From Halomonas sp. JB37 (GTDB taxonomy: Bacteria; Pseudomonadota; Gammaproteobacteria; Pseudomonadales; Halomonadaceae), in contig NZ_NRGW01000001.1 of the NCBI RefSeq assembly GCF_002332255.1, positions 372,001-436,000 on the forward strand: 64,000 bases of DNA. Reading direction: 5' to 3'. A program made the position numbers and the translations under genes. Each line of letters opens with the position of its first letter. Position 1 is the first letter of the stretch. Under the pieces are notes generated by a model. The model ran no database searches. It saw nothing but the letters and a program-made list of their open reading frames with translations, and was not told where the DNA came from. Of this stretch, positions 10,100 to 21,336 are shown one piece after another.

Positions 10100-10134
10100 A
10101 AAATGCCGCGGGCTTTACCCAGCGGCATTTTTAT
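10100..10134. terminator. Bidirectional terminator between gmhB and gyrB
   Basis: Stem AAAATGCCGC-GGG / CCC-A-GCGGCATTTT with a 5-base loop and one bulged A. The A tract upstream and T tract downstream make it a plausible Rho-independent terminator for both convergent genes. Confidence 0.85.
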
Positions 10135-10140
10135 TTTCAT

Positions 10141-10156
10141 TGTCTCACGTGAAACA
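10141..10156. promoter_or_regulatory. parS-like site 2
   Basis: TGTCTCACGTGAAACA, one mismatch (fourth base) from the perfect palindrome. It sits between the terminator and the 3' end of gyrB. Confidence 0.75.
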
Positions 10157-10168
10157 AGTCATACGCTT

Positions 10169-12640
<2,472 letters not shown>

Positions 12641-13744
12641 TTAGCTGTCCTGCACTAATTGGCTTAACCCATGTTCAGCATGTTTCACGTGAAACATTTT
12701 TACCGCTGTATCAGGAAGCCACGTGCGTCGTAAAGCAGAAGACTCGACGCTGGTAATAAAAGCTTGGCACTGCATATCTTCCAGTAGCTGACAAAACTGA
12801 TAACGATTTTGTTCATCAAGTTCTGCAGGCAAATCATCGATAAGATAAATGCAGTGTCGCTGTGCTGTTCTTTCCAGAAACCGGCCTTGGGCAAGCTTCA
12901 TGGCGCTGACCACTAACTTCTGCTGGCCTCTGGAAAGCACTTCAACAGCCGGCTGTTTATTCACTCTTATGCGTAAATCGGCACGCTGCGGACCTTGCTG
13001 GGTAAACCCCATCTGCTGATCGGTGGCGCGGCTATCATGCAGCACTGCCGAAAGAGACCTTTCTTTATCCCACCCTCTCGCGTAGCGAAGTGAGAGGCCG
13101 GGCAAAGGAAACAGCATTTTTAAGGTTTCTTCAAATACAGGTAGAAAATCGCTGAACCAGGCCCTTCGCAGCATATCCATTTGCTCACCCCAGTTGGCAA
13201 GTTCTTGCTCCCAAACAACCATTTCCTGGGGTTGTATTCTACCACGCCTAAGCAGTGCATTCCGATGTTTCAGCGCACGGCGGGTACGCTTCCATATTCC
13301 CAAAAAGTCGTGTTCCACGTGAAACACACCCCAATCCAGAAACTCACGCCGTCCTGCCGGTGACCCTTCCAGCAAACGAAACGCATCCGGATTAATAAGC
13401 TGCAGCGGCATGGCCTCAACCAAGGCTGCTAACCGAGCGTTCTTATCGCCCTTTAAGCGCAATTCTAGCTCTCTCTGGGCACGTAGACGGCGAACGCCTA
13501 GGGCAACCTCAGGCTCACCGCTTAGGCGCCCAAAGAGCGTCATGTGCGGCTGCTCAGATTGAATGGCATGCTTCAACTGACGAGTACGAAACGAACGTCC
13601 CATTCCTAGAATATGCACGCCTTCCAGCAGGCTGGTTTTACCACTGCCATTAGCACCACTAATAACGTTGATACGAGGCGATGGCGTCATCTCAACCGGT
13701 AGAAGGTTGCGCAAGCCATGGAAATTAAGCAGTGTTAGGCTCAT
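12641..13744 (-). CDS. recF: DNA replication and repair protein RecF
   Basis: 367 residues, SMC-like ABC ATPase of the RecFOR gap-repair pathway. Walker A GANGSGKTS at residues 30-38; the ABC signature region LSRGQQKLVVSAMKLAQG; Walker B/D-loop IYLIDDLPAELDEQNR. The N terminus LLNFHGLRNL is typical. Two perfect parS sites (12681 and 13311) are embedded in its coding sequence, so its codon choice there is constrained by ParB binding. Separated from dnaN by a hairpin. Confidence 0.97.
   Translation of the reverse strand: MSLTLLNFHGLRNLLPVEMTPSPRINVISGANGSGKTSLLEGVHILGMGRSFRTRQLKHAIQSEQPHMTLFGRLSGEPEVALGVRRLRAQRELELRLKGDKNARLAALVEAMPLQLINPDAFRLLEGSPAGRREFLDWGVFHVEHDFLGIWKRTRRALKHRNALLRRGRIQPQEMVVWEQELANWGEQMDMLRRAWFSDFLPVFEETLKMLFPLPGLSLRYARGWDKERSLSAVLHDSRATDQQMGFTQQGPQRADLRIRVNKQPAVEVLSRGQQKLVVSAMKLAQGRFLERTAQRHCIYLIDDLPAELDEQNRYQFCQLLEDMQCQAFITSVESSALRRTWLPDTAVKMFHVKHAEHGLSQLVQDS
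12681..12696. promoter_or_regulatory. parS site 3, inside recF
   Basis: Perfect TGTTTCACGTGAAACA within the 3' part of recF, identical to the 8327 site. On the coding strand it encodes MFHVKH. Confidence 0.9.
13311..13326. promoter_or_regulatory. parS site 4, inside recF
   Basis: TGTTCCACGTGAAACA within recF, the other common chromosomal parS variant. It encodes VFHVEH on the coding strand. About 630 bp from site 3. Confidence 0.9.
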
Positions 13745-13822
13745 TTCGTTATCGTCACTTCTAATATCTCTAGGCTAGGTAACCAGTAAGACTAATTAGG
13801 CCAGTAGCATTCAAAGAAGAAA

Positions 13823-13848
13823 CGGCGCTTCTGCTATCAGAAGCGCCG
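13823..13848 (-). terminator. Hairpin downstream of dnaN
   Basis: Perfect 11-bp stem CGGCGCTTCTG / CAGAAGCGCCG with a 4-base loop. In the minus direction it is followed by a T-rich but interrupted stretch (TTTCTTCTTT), so it may act as a partial terminator or attenuator between dnaN and recF. Confidence 0.6.
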
Positions 13849-13882
13849 CTCAATTCTTCACGTTATTCTATACGTAATATAA

Positions 13883-14986
13883 TTACAGGCGCATAGGCAT
13901 TACGACATAAAGCGCGTCACCGCCGCCCGGCTCTTCAAGCAGCGCACTGCTGTTTGGGTCAGCCAGCGTAATTTGCACCCGTTCTTGATTAAGCACCGTT
14001 AACACATCAACGAGATAGCCAACGTTGAAACCCACTTCCATTGCACCACCGTTATACTCAATGGCGATATTTTCTTCAGCTTCTTCCTGCTCAGGGTTAT
14101 TGGCCATTACTTTAAGATTATTTTCCTCAAGGTAAAGGCGTACCCCGCGATACTTCTCATTCGACAGAATAGCCGTACGTGAAAGCATCTGGCGCAGCTC
14201 TGCACGCTCAGCTATCAACACTTTATCGCCATTGCGCGGTACTACACGCTCGTAATCCGGAAATTTACCGTCGATTAACTTAGAGGTAAACGTGAAATCA
14301 CCTGTGTGTGCACGAACATGACTGGAGCCCAACGTTAGGCTTACCGGCTCATCGCTGTCGTCTAACAAGCGCGACAGCTCCAAGATGCCTTTACGCGGGA
14401 CAATCAGCTTTTGCGACTGGCTTACAGAGACGTCGATTGGCCGAGAGCACATCGCCAAGCGGTGACCATCTGTGGCTACCGTTCGTAGCAAGTTACTTTG
14501 AATTTCCAGCAGCATGCCGTTGAGGTAATAGCGCACATCCTGCTGTGCCATGGCAAATGATGTGGCTTCAATCAGATGCTTTAAAATACCGCGAGGCACG
14601 CTAATTTCCTGGCTGCCGTCGGCATCTTCAATATTTGGAAACTCGGCTACCGGTAGTGTGGACAGCGTAAAACGCGAACGACCGCTGCGCAGTATAGCGC
14701 GGCCGTCTTCAACGCTAAGCTGAATGTCAGACTGATCGGGAAGAGATTTACAAATGTCCATCAGCTTACGAGCGGGCACCGTGGCGGCGCCCGGCTGATC
14801 AACTTGGCTTGCTACGGTACGCCCAACCAGCTCAACTTCTAAATCAGTACCGGTGAGTGAAACCTGATCGCCTTCTATCTGAATCAACACATTAGAAAGC
14901 ACAGGTAGTGTTTGGCGACGCTCGACGACACCGGCGACCAGCGTCAGCGGACGTAGCAGCGCCTCTCGGGAAATCGAAAATTTCAT
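13883..14986 (-). CDS. dnaN: DNA polymerase III beta sliding clamp
   Basis: 367 residues, equal to typical clamp length. Three repeated clamp domains; the N terminus MKFSISREALLRPLTLVAGVVERRQTLPVLSNVLI and the C terminus DALYVVMPMRL are highly conserved. The ATG at 14986 is preceded by GGAG five bases upstream; an in-frame TTG sits one codon earlier. It encircles DNA and tethers polymerase III and other partners. 60 bases downstream of dnaA on the same strand. Confidence 0.97.
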   Translation of the reverse strand: MKFSISREALLRPLTLVAGVVERRQTLPVLSNVLIQIEGDQVSLTGTDLEVELVGRTVASQVDQPGAATVPARKLMDICKSLPDQSDIQLSVEDGRAILRSGRSRFTLSTLPVAEFPNIEDADGSQEISVPRGILKHLIEATSFAMAQQDVRYYLNGMLLEIQSNLLRTVATDGHRLAMCSRPIDVSVSQSQKLIVPRKGILELSRLLDDSDEPVSLTLGSSHVRAHTGDFTFTSKLIDGKFPDYERVVPRNGDKVLIAERAELRQMLSRTAILSNEKYRGVRLYLEENNLKVMANNPEQEEAEENIAIEYNGGAMEVGFNVGYLVDVLTVLNQERVQITLADPNSSALLEEPGGGDALYVVMPMRL

Positions 14987-15046
14987 CAATGCTCCGGTTC
15001 TATATCCTGAAAGACCTGCGCATCGCAGGTCCGTCCTATGGAATGA

Positions 15047-16516
15047 TTAACTGGTCAACAGGCGCAGTAAATTCTTATAGTCCTCACGAATGTCCGCACT
15101 TTCTTCCTGCAACGATTTAACTTTTCGGCATGCGTGCAGCACCGTGGTGTGATCACGCCCACCAAAAGCGTCGCCAATCTCTGGCAAGCTATGATTGGTC
15201 AGCTCTTTAGCAAGCGCCATTGCCACCTGACGGGGGCGGGCAACGGAGCGTGAACGGCGCTTAGAAAGTAAGTCCGCCACCTTAATTTTGTAATACTCCG
15301 CCACCGTACGTTGAATATTATCAACGCCAACCTGTTTATCTTGAAGGGCTAACAGATCTTTTAATGACTCGCGAATAAAATCTTGGGTAATGGTTTTGCC
15401 CATGAAATGCGAATCAGCGATGACTTTTTTCAACGCGCCTTCCAATTCACGCACGTTAGAGCGAATTTTTTGAGCAATAAAGAACGCCGCATCGTGAGGC
15501 AAATCGACCTTAGCTTGATCAGCCTTCTTCATCAAAATGGCCACGCGTGTCTCAAGCTCCGGCGGCTCAATCGCCACCGTCAGCCCCCAGCCAAAGCGTG
15601 ATTTCAGACGCTCTTCTACACCGCTAATCTCTTTCGGATAGCGATCAGAGGTCAGGATCATTTGCTGGCCGCCTTCCAAGAGTGCATTAAACGTATGGAA
15701 GAACTCTTCTTGTGAACGCTCTTTGCCGGCAAAAAACTGAATATCATCAATTAGTAAGGCATCAACGCTGCGATAAAAACGTTTAAAATCATTAATCGCA
15801 TTAAGCTGTAATGCCTTCACCATATCGGCAACAAATCGCTCGGAATGCAGATATACAACGCGAGCATTTTCGCGCCGGGTCGCTAACGCATTGCCAACAG
15901 CATGCATCAAGTGAGTTTTACCAAGTCCCACTCCACCGTATAAAAACAGCGGGTTGTAGGCACCACCAGGGTTTTCAGACACTTGGCGCGACGCAGCGCG
16001 AGCCAGTTGGTTCGATTTACCTTCAACAAAGGTATCAAAGGTAAAATTAGGATTAAGTCCGCTACCATGTTTCAGGCTGCCCTCAACTTGTACCTGTCGC
16101 TCATTGGGGCGCCGCGTAGCCGCTTGCTGCTCACGCAATTTATCGATCTCACGCTCGTCGGCGGCATCTGCCCGCGATGACGTATGCACCGATGCCGAAG
16201 CAGGTCGCGATGGTGAAGCCGATATAGGATTACCTAAATCACGATGCTGAGGCGCCTGCGTAGCCGGGCGGCGACTACCTACCGTCAGGCTGACCTTAGG
16301 CGGTTTCGCGGGGGCTAGTTCACGCATCAGCTCACTTATCCGCTTGGCGTACTTATCGCTCACCCAATCACGCACAAAGCGATTCGGCGCCAATAAGCGC
16401 AGCTCGTTGGACTCTCCTTCCTCTGCCTGCAGCGGGCGTATCCAGGTATTGAACTGCTGTGAATTCAGTTCATCCTGCAGGTTGTCCAGGCACTGTTGCC
16501 AAAGCGTCAGTGACAC
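15047..16516 (-). CDS. dnaA: Chromosomal replication initiator protein DnaA
   Basis: 489 residues. Domain I at the N terminus ([21 protein letters not shown]), a variable linker about 70-150, the AAA+ domain with Walker A GGVGLGKT (194-201) and Walker [10 protein letters not shown], and the C-terminal DNA-binding domain with the DnaA signature ([16 protein letters not shown], then [14 protein letters not shown]). The start is GTG (16516), preceded by GGTGAG; the ATG three bases upstream is out of frame. Its own promoter region holds a perfect DnaA box, pointing to autoregulation. Confidence 0.97.
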   Translation of the reverse strand: MSLTLWQQCLDNLQDELNSQQFNTWIRPLQAEEGESNELRLLAPNRFVRDWVSDKYAKRISELMRELAPAKPPKVSLTVGSRRPATQAPQHRDLGNPISASPSRPASASVHTSSRADAADEREIDKLREQQAATRRPNERQVQVEGSLKHGSGLNPNFTFDTFVEGKSNQLARAASRQVSENPGGAYNPLFLYGGVGLGKTHLMHAVGNALATRRENARVVYLHSERFVADMVKALQLNAINDFKRFYRSVDALLIDDIQFFAGKERSQEEFFHTFNALLEGGQQMILTSDRYPKEISGVEERLKSRFGWGLTVAIEPPELETRVAILMKKADQAKVDLPHDAAFFIAQKIRSNVRELEGALKKVIADSHFMGKTITQDFIRESLKDLLALQDKQVGVDNIQRTVAEYYKIKVADLLSKRRSRSVARPRQVAMALAKELTNHSLPEIGDAFGGRDHTTVLHACRKVKSLQEESADIREDYKNLLRLLTS

Positions 16517-16547
16517 TCATCTCACCATCGGTTGAAAACGGCCGACC

Positions 16548-16578
16548 ATTGTAGCGCTCAAAGCTCCGGTTATCCACA
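16548..16578 (-). promoter_or_regulatory. Predicted dnaA promoter with overlapping DnaA box
   Basis: Reading leftwards: -35 TGGATA (16576-16571), a 17-bp spacer, and -10 TACAAT (16553-16548). The perfect DnaA box at 16570-16578 covers the -35 element, the arrangement expected for DnaA repressing its own transcription. Assigned by pattern only. Confidence 0.6.
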
Positions 16579-16925
16579 TGGGTTTAGGAACCCATATTGG
16601 CCTGTGGACAACTTGCAATAAGCCTGCGGGACAACCTCGGGAGGAAAGGGGGATAAATATGAATAATAACGTTTTCTTAAAGGTTATAAACATCTAACCA
16701 ACATGTTTTAGACCGCTTATACGACACTTACACACAGATTTTTTATCATTATAACTTACTGAAATATGGATATTAAAATCACTTATCCACAAATAGTATC
16801 CCCACTATTAATAACAACAGGTTTAGAACTACTAACTAGTAATAATAGTGGTAGCGTCGATTGCCCAACAATATCCCAAAAGCAGCGCTGCAATCCCTCT
16901 GCAAGGCTTTTTATGCAAGGAAAAA

Positions 16926-16954
16926 TTGCACCCGGCGTAGGAAGTCTCTACAAT
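16926..16954 (+). promoter_or_regulatory. Predicted sigma-70 promoter of rpmH-rnpA
   Basis: -35 TTGCAC (16926-16931), an exact 17-bp spacer, and -10 TACAAT (16949-16954). Transcription would start near 16961, giving a leader of about 90 bases before rpmH. Confidence 0.7.
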
Positions 16955-16976
16955 TTCCGGTCTTGAATTGAATCTC

Positions 16977-17008
16977 CCCGGCTAGTTCCTCACTGGACCG
17001 GGCTTTTT
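16977..17008 (+). terminator. Terminator-like hairpin in the rpmH leader
   Basis: CCCGG (16977-16981) pairs with CCGGG (16998-17002), extended by CTAGT/ACTGG with wobble pairs, and is followed by CTTTTT. It lies between the predicted promoter and rpmH, so it may attenuate the ribosomal protein/RNase P transcript. Confidence 0.55.
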
Positions 17009-17050
17009 GGAATTCACTTTCCGTCCTAAACCACGTGGGAATAACGAGTT

Positions 17051-17185
17051 ATGAAACGCACTTTTCAACCTAGCGTTCTCAAGCGCAAGCGCGCGCATGG
17101 CTTCCGTGCTCGTATGGCAACCAAAAACGGTCGCGCCGTCCTAGCACGCCGCCGTGCCAAAGGCCGCAAGCGTCTGAGCGCCTGA
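17051..17185 (+). CDS. rpmH: 50S ribosomal protein L34
   Basis: 44 residues, [18 protein letters not shown] at the N terminus and [12 protein letters not shown] at the C terminus, the invariant L34 pattern and length. Strongly basic. It is the first gene of the rpmH-rnpA-yidC-mnmE block, divergent from dnaA as in most bacteria. Confidence 0.98.
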   Translation: MKRTFQPSVLKRKRAHGFRARMATKNGRAVLARRRAKGRKRLSA

Positions 17186-17198
17186 TTTCGGATTGCGT

Positions 17199-17591
17199 GT
17201 GCCGCAGCAAGGCTTTCCCCGGCAATTACGGTTACTAAATGCTGGGGACTTCAGTCACGTGTTTGAACAGGCCGACTTAAAAGTGCATGGCAAAGGTATG
17301 ATGGCGTTAGTTCGCTTTAGTACTCGGGGTTACCCTCGCCTTGGACTGATAGTTAGCAAAAAAAATGTTAAACGCGCCGTAGACCGCAACCGTTTCAAGC
17401 GTCTCGTACGAGAATCCGTACGCCTTCGCCAAGACCATTTACCCTCTGTGGATATTGTGGTTCTTGCGCGGCGGGGTGTGCAGGATATCGATAACGACAC
17501 CTTACATCGCCAGTTATACGGCATGTGGAAGCGACTCCAGCGTGACGCGCAGGCGGTGATAGCAGAACCAACGCCAGAGCGTAACACGTGA
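17199..17591 (+). CDS. rnpA: Ribonuclease P protein component
   Basis: About 130 residues; the protein cofactor of RNase P for tRNA 5' maturation. Conserved FPRQLRLLNAGDFSHVFE at the start, GLIVSKKNVKRAVDRNRFKRLVRES (the RNR motif binding RNA) and the segment DIVVLARRGV. The start is taken as GTG 17199 because a GGA lies at suitable distance; TTG 17193 is in frame but too close to it. It follows rpmH by 13 bases. Confidence 0.93.
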   Translation: MPQQGFPRQLRLLNAGDFSHVFEQADLKVHGKGMMALVRFSTRGYPRLGLIVSKKNVKRAVDRNRFKRLVRESVRLRQDHLPSVDIVVLARRGVQDIDNDTLHRQLYGMWKRLQRDAQAVIAEPTPERNT

Positions 17592-17712
17592 CATTTGGTG
17601 CACACTTCGCCGCTCGACCTCGGCCTGCCCCCCGGCAGGCTTTCGTGTGTCAAGGGGCAAGTAAATGACACTGCGCCACTAGTATGTTCACCACCCAGCG
17701 GGCAGAACCCTC

Positions 17713-19401
17713 ATGGACGTAAAACGACTTTTATTACTGATTCCACTAGCCGTACTAGCCTATTTGTTAGTCGTCCAGTGGAATCAGGATTACGGGCAGC
17801 CAAATTATGATTCGGCTCCTGAAATGACGCAACGCAGCAACTCGGCGGTGCCTAGCAATGTCGAAACTGACGATGGCTTAGCCGTTCCCAGCAGTTCTCC
17901 GCAGCAAGACCCGGTTGGAGAAGGAATCGCGAGCAGTACTGAAAGCGAGTCATCAAGCCGCGATTTTATTGCCGTCACGACCGACGTTCTTGATGTGCGT
18001 ATCGATCCCCACGGTGGCGATATTGTTTATGCTGCTTTACCACAGCACAAGCAATCACTCGATTCAGAGCGCAACTACGTGCTGCTATCGGATAACAACA
18101 GCCGTAGCTATGTCGCACGCTCAGGGCTGCAGCTCGACGGTCAAGCTAGCCGCATCGCGTTCACTCCCGAAAATTCTGAGTATCGTTTAGGCGATAACGA
18201 TGATGAGCTAAGCGTTAATCTAACCGCTGACGTTAACGGCGTTGAGATCATTAAACGCCTTACCTTTGACCGCGGCAGCTATGCGGTCAACGTCAATTAC
18301 TACCTAGCTAACAATACCGATGCGCCCGTTACTGCGCGGTTTATTGGTCAGTTGGCACGAGATAATAGCCCCGACCCTTCCAGCGGCGTCTCAATGGGTA
18401 TGAAGTCCTACTTGGGCGCAGCTTACTCAACGCCAGATGCTCGCTACGAGAAAATCAATTTTGAAGATATTCAAAATCGTGAGTTTGAAAACCGTGAAGC
18501 GCAGGGTGGCTGGATTGCTATTATTCAGCACTACTTTGTATCCGCATGGGCACCGCAGCAGGATCAGCAGAACCTGTTTTACGTCACCAGCGATTCCAGT
18601 AATCGCAACGTCGTCGCCTTTGCCGGCCCCACAAGCAATATTGCAGCAGAGGGTGAAGCTACTCTGGGCGCAACGCTGTACATGGGACCGAAGGTTCAGG
18701 ACTACCTAGAACAGGTCGCTCCCAACCTGCAATTAACCGTGGATTATGGCTGGCTTTGGTTTATCGCTAACCCGCTGTTCTGGCTGCTGGATCATATCCA
18801 TGAAATCGTTGGTAACTGGGGTTGGTCGATTGTTCTGCTAACCGTGCTGGTTAAGACCGTGCTGTTCCCGCTGTCTGCCAAGGCTTACAAGTCTATGGGC
18901 CGGATGCGTAAGCTTGGTCCGGAAATGCAGCGTCTAAAAGAGATGTATGGCGACGATCGTCAAAAAATGTCTCAAGAGATGATGAAGTTCTATCAGAAAG
19001 AGAAGATCAATCCGCTGGGCGGCTGTTTGCCTATCGTGATCCAGATGCCGGTCTTCATCGCTCTTTACTGGATGCTGCTAGAATCGGTTGAATTGCGCCA
19101 TGCGCCGTTTATGTTCTGGATTCAAGATCTATCGATGAAGGATCCTTACTTCATCCTGCCGATCATTATGGGCATCTCGATGTTCGTTCAGCAGATGTTG
19201 AACCCGACGCCTCCGGACCCCATGCAGGCGAAGATTATGAAGATGCTACCCATCATCTTTACCTTCTTCTTCCTGTGGTTCCCAGCGGGTCTGGTCATCT
19301 ACTGGGTGGTCAACAACATCATTTCGGTGGCGCAGCAGTACTACATTACGCGCAAAATCGAAAATGACCCGAGTATCGGCAAAGGCATGAGAACTAAGTA
19401 G
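17713..19401 (+). CDS. yidC: Membrane protein insertase YidC
   Basis: 562 residues, gram-negative type. An N-terminal membrane anchor (about 5-22) is followed by an acidic low-complexity linker and a large periplasmic P1 domain (about 85-345). The C-terminal 60KD_IMP core has five membrane segments starting NWGWSIVLLTVLVKTVLFPLSAKAYKS, with GGCLPIVIQMPVFIALYWML and NPTPPDPMQAKIMKMLPIIF. It inserts membrane proteins with or without SecYEG, including F-ATPase subunit c encoded downstream at 47137. No yidD gene is present between rnpA and yidC. Confidence 0.97.
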   Translation: MDVKRLLLLIPLAVLAYLLVVQWNQDYGQPNYDSAPEMTQRSNSAVPSNVETDDGLAVPSSSPQQDPVGEGIASSTESESSSRDFIAVTTDVLDVRIDPHGGDIVYAALPQHKQSLDSERNYVLLSDNNSRSYVARSGLQLDGQASRIAFTPENSEYRLGDNDDELSVNLTADVNGVEIIKRLTFDRGSYAVNVNYYLANNTDAPVTARFIGQLARDNSPDPSSGVSMGMKSYLGAAYSTPDARYEKINFEDIQNREFENREAQGGWIAIIQHYFVSAWAPQQDQQNLFYVTSDSSNRNVVAFAGPTSNIAAEGEATLGATLYMGPKVQDYLEQVAPNLQLTVDYGWLWFIANPLFWLLDHIHEIVGNWGWSIVLLTVLVKTVLFPLSAKAYKSMGRMRKLGPEMQRLKEMYGDDRQKMSQEMMKFYQKEKINPLGGCLPIVIQMPVFIALYWMLLESVELRHAPFMFWIQDLSMKDPYFILPIIMGISMFVQQMLNPTPPDPMQAKIMKMLPIIFTFFFLWFPAGLVIYWVVNNIISVAQQYYITRKIENDPSIGKGMRTK

Positions 19402-19439
19402 TTAAAGAGACAGTGATTTACCGCTGTAATCTGCGCCTT

Positions 19440-19473
19440 CAGACCCCCGCCCCGTGCGGGGGTCTGGCGTTTT
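19440..19473 (+). terminator. Terminator after yidC
   Basis: Perfect 11-bp GC-rich stem CAGACCCCCGC / GCGGGGGTCTG with a 5-base loop, then GCGTTTT. Confidence 0.85.
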
Positions 19474-19554
19474 AAGACCAATAAATTCACACTAGTTGTG
19501 ATCAATACTGGAACGATCCATTATTATTTCAGCCCACTGTTAAAGAGAGCCACC

Positions 19555-20925
19555 ATGGCCGAACGCCTCTACACTCCTGACACCATCACGGCACTGGCGA
19601 CTCCTCCTGGACGCGGTGGCGTCGGTATTATACGAGTCTCCGGCCCCGCCTGCCGCGAGATCGCCCAAGCTATGATTGGGCACTGCCCAGCACCAAGGTA
19701 CGCCCATTACGGCCCCTTTCAGGGCGCTGAAGGCACTATTGATGAAGGTATCGCGCTACTTTTTAATGGCCCTTATTCTTTTACCGGTGAAGACGTACTC
19801 GAGCTTCAGGGGCACGGCGGCCCGATTATCATGGATATGCTGCTGGAACGTTGCATAGCATTAGGTGCTCGTTTAGCGCGACCAGGTGAGTTTTCCGAAC
19901 GGGCTTTTTTGAACGATAAGCTGGATCTTGCCCAAGCAGAAGCCATTGCCGATCTGATTGATGCAACCTCACGCTCGGCGGCAGAAAACGCCGTTCGCTC
20001 GCTGCAAGGCGAGTTTTCAAAGCGGATCTCCGCGCTAGTGGAGCGCCTTATCGAGCTACGTGTTTATGTCGAAGCGGCCATTGATTTTCCAGAAGAAGAA
20101 ATCGATTTTCTTGCCGATGGCCATGTGGCACAACATTTAAGCAGCGTACAGCAGGCGCTTAGCGATGTGCGTCAAGCCGCGGGGCAAGGTGCGCTGTTGC
20201 GCGAAGGTATGAGTGTGGTGATCGCAGGACGTCCTAATGCCGGCAAATCCAGCCTACTTAATGCGCTTACCGAGCAGGATACCGCCATCGTTACCGATAT
20301 CGCCGGAACGACCCGCGACGTGCTGCGTGAGCATATTCATATCGATGGCATGCCGCTGCATATCATCGATACGGCCGGGCTACGCGATACCCCCGATGCG
20401 GTTGAAAAAATCGGCGTCGCTCGCGCCTGGGACGAAATAGAAAAGGCTGACCGGGTGCTGCTGCTAGTCGATGCCACGACCACCGATTCAATCGATCCAA
20501 TGGAGATTTGGCCAGAGTTCGTGGCACGCCTACCGGATCAGCAGCGCCTAACCTTAGTCCGTAATAAGATAGACACCAGCGCTGAGCAGCCGTGTTTAGA
20601 CCTATCCACAGGCACACCAATCGTGCGGCTATCTGTCAAAACGGGGGTGGGTGTGGATAACTTAAAGGCGCACTTGAAGGAGGTAATGGGCTTTGCCGCT
20701 ACCACCGAAGGTCGCTTTTCTGCTCGTCGACGGCACCTGGATGCGCTTGACCGCGCCATGACAGCGCTCGATACCGGCCGTGCTCAGCTTGATGGCTATG
20801 GCGCAGGAGAGCTGCTGGCTGAAGACTTACGTGACGCCCAGCAGGCATTAGGCGAGATCACCGGCGAATTCAGCGCCGATGACCTACTCGGCGAGATTTT
20901 CGGCAGCTTCTGTATCGGAAAATAA
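19555..20925 (+). CDS. mnmE: tRNA uridine-5-carboxymethylaminomethyl modification GTPase
   Basis: 456 residues. The start is ATG 19555 (after AGAGAG), matching the family N terminus [22 protein letters not shown]; an earlier GTG at 19498 is not supported. N-terminal tetrahydrofolate-binding domain, a helical domain and an inserted G domain with [12 protein letters not shown] (G1), GTTRD (G2), DTAGL (G3), NKID (G4), and the C-terminal catalytic CIGK. MnmE works with MnmG (41257) to modify wobble uridines. Its 3' flank is the integration site of the 21034-27956 element. Confidence 0.97.
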   Translation: MAERLYTPDTITALATPPGRGGVGIIRVSGPACREIAQAMIGHCPAPRYAHYGPFQGAEGTIDEGIALLFNGPYSFTGEDVLELQGHGGPIIMDMLLERCIALGARLARPGEFSERAFLNDKLDLAQAEAIADLIDATSRSAAENAVRSLQGEFSKRISALVERLIELRVYVEAAIDFPEEEIDFLADGHVAQHLSSVQQALSDVRQAAGQGALLREGMSVVIAGRPNAGKSSLLNALTEQDTAIVTDIAGTTRDVLREHIHIDGMPLHIIDTAGLRDTPDAVEKIGVARAWDEIEKADRVLLLVDATTTDSIDPMEIWPEFVARLPDQQRLTLVRNKIDTSAEQPCLDLSTGTPIVRLSVKTGVGVDNLKAHLKEVMGFAATTEGRFSARRRHLDALDRAMTALDTGRAQLDGYGAGELLAEDLRDAQQALGEITGEFSADDLLGEIFGSFCIGK

Positions 20926-20968
20926 ACACCCTTCCTGAGCGTTCCGCCATATTCCACCAAACCCCCTC

Positions 20969-20994
20969 AAGCCAGCGTCATTGCTGGCTTTTTT
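20969..20994 (+). terminator. Terminator after mnmE
   Basis: 8-bp stem AAGCCAGC / GCTGGCTT, 6-base loop, then a T tract. It lies 40 bp before the left attachment repeat of the element. Confidence 0.88.
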
Positions 20995-21033
20995 GTCTGT
21001 CGCTGTCTATCATGTTCCGCATGAAGCCGCTTT

Positions 21034-21058
21034 AATGTGTGCCCTGATGTGTGCCCTT
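21034..21058 (+). repeat. Left attachment repeat (attL)
   Basis: 25-bp sequence AATGTGTGCCCTGATG... identical to 27932-27956, with divergence immediately outside on both sides. It begins 108 bp after the mnmE stop codon, beyond the terminator, so integration does not alter mnmE. Internally it is a tandem pair of TGTGTGCCCT. Confidence 0.88.
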
Positions 21059-21227
21059 TACGGAATTTGGTGTGCCCTTTTGTTCTGGTGTGTGCCCTTC
21101 ACTATCCACTGATAAGGGCGTTATCAGGGGGTAATCCGGGAATATTTAGGGCACACATGTGGGCACACTAAGGCAGTAAATAACGCACAACCTACTGGAA
21201 CTAAAGCGTTAAGGCGGATGTGTGCCC
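21036..21227. repeat. Cluster of TGTGTGCCC repeats between attL and int
   Basis: Copies of (TG)TGTGCCC occur on the plus strand at 21036, 21048, 21070 (shorter), 21089 and 21219, and on the minus strand at 21148-21157 and 21161-21169; the last two share the block AGGGCACACATGTGGGCACACT. Only the two copies within attR are seen at the right end. Such clusters beside an integrase gene suit arm-type integrase or AlpA/excisionase binding sites; function is inferred. Confidence 0.75.
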
Positions 21228-21290
21228 ATCACACAAATGCCAAGGGTAGGGGTGCCCCAAATGCGGCCTTCCCCCCCCAATCTGGGCGGT

Positions 21291-21323
21291 TTGCTACAGC
21301 TACAGTTGCTACTTTTGCTACAG
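21291..21323 (+). repeat. GCTAC iteron array A upstream of int
   Basis: Four GCTAC pentamers start at 21293, 21299, 21308 and 21317 (spacings 6, 9, 9), ending 14 bp before the int ATG. The 33-bp block recurs inverted at 26531-26563 with 31 of 33 matches, and its first 20 bp recur exactly at 26479-26498. Possible binding site for an element-encoded replication or regulatory protein. Confidence 0.75.
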
Positions 21324-21336
21324 ATGAGGGCATGAC

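Larger units (their letters stand above)
16517..17050. other. dnaA-rpmH intergenic region, origin-like
   Basis: 534 bp without genes. It holds two perfect DnaA boxes (TTATCCACA at 16570 and 16783), one single-mismatch box (TGTGGACAA, 16603) and a weaker one (TTACACACA, 16728). An AT-rich stretch spans about 16660-16860, including a 9-bp inverted repeat CCACTATTA (16802) / TAATAGTGG (16843). In pseudomonads the dnaA-rpmH gap is a functional origin. Box density here is lower than upstream of mnmG, so whether this is oriC is unresolved. Promoters for dnaA and rpmH diverge from its ends. Confidence 0.6.

Noticed and set aside
17031..17038. CCACGTGG before rpmH as a parS site
   Set aside because: Only the central CACGTG is shared; the outer TGTT/AACA arms are absent. 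Other CACGTG occurrences (for example near 43358, 58622 and 61742) fail in the same way.
17595..17810. Possible small gene between rnpA and yidC
   Set aside because: No similarity to YidD, overlaps yidC by about 100 bases, and composition is not gene-like.
21034..21058. tRNA or tmRNA gene as the integration target
   Set aside because: The att repeat does not fold or read as a tRNA 3' end; it lies in the intergenic space after mnmE.
21036..21232. CRISPR-like array from the TGTGTGCCC repeats
   Set aside because: Repeats are too short, irregularly spaced and in both orientations, and no cas genes are present.
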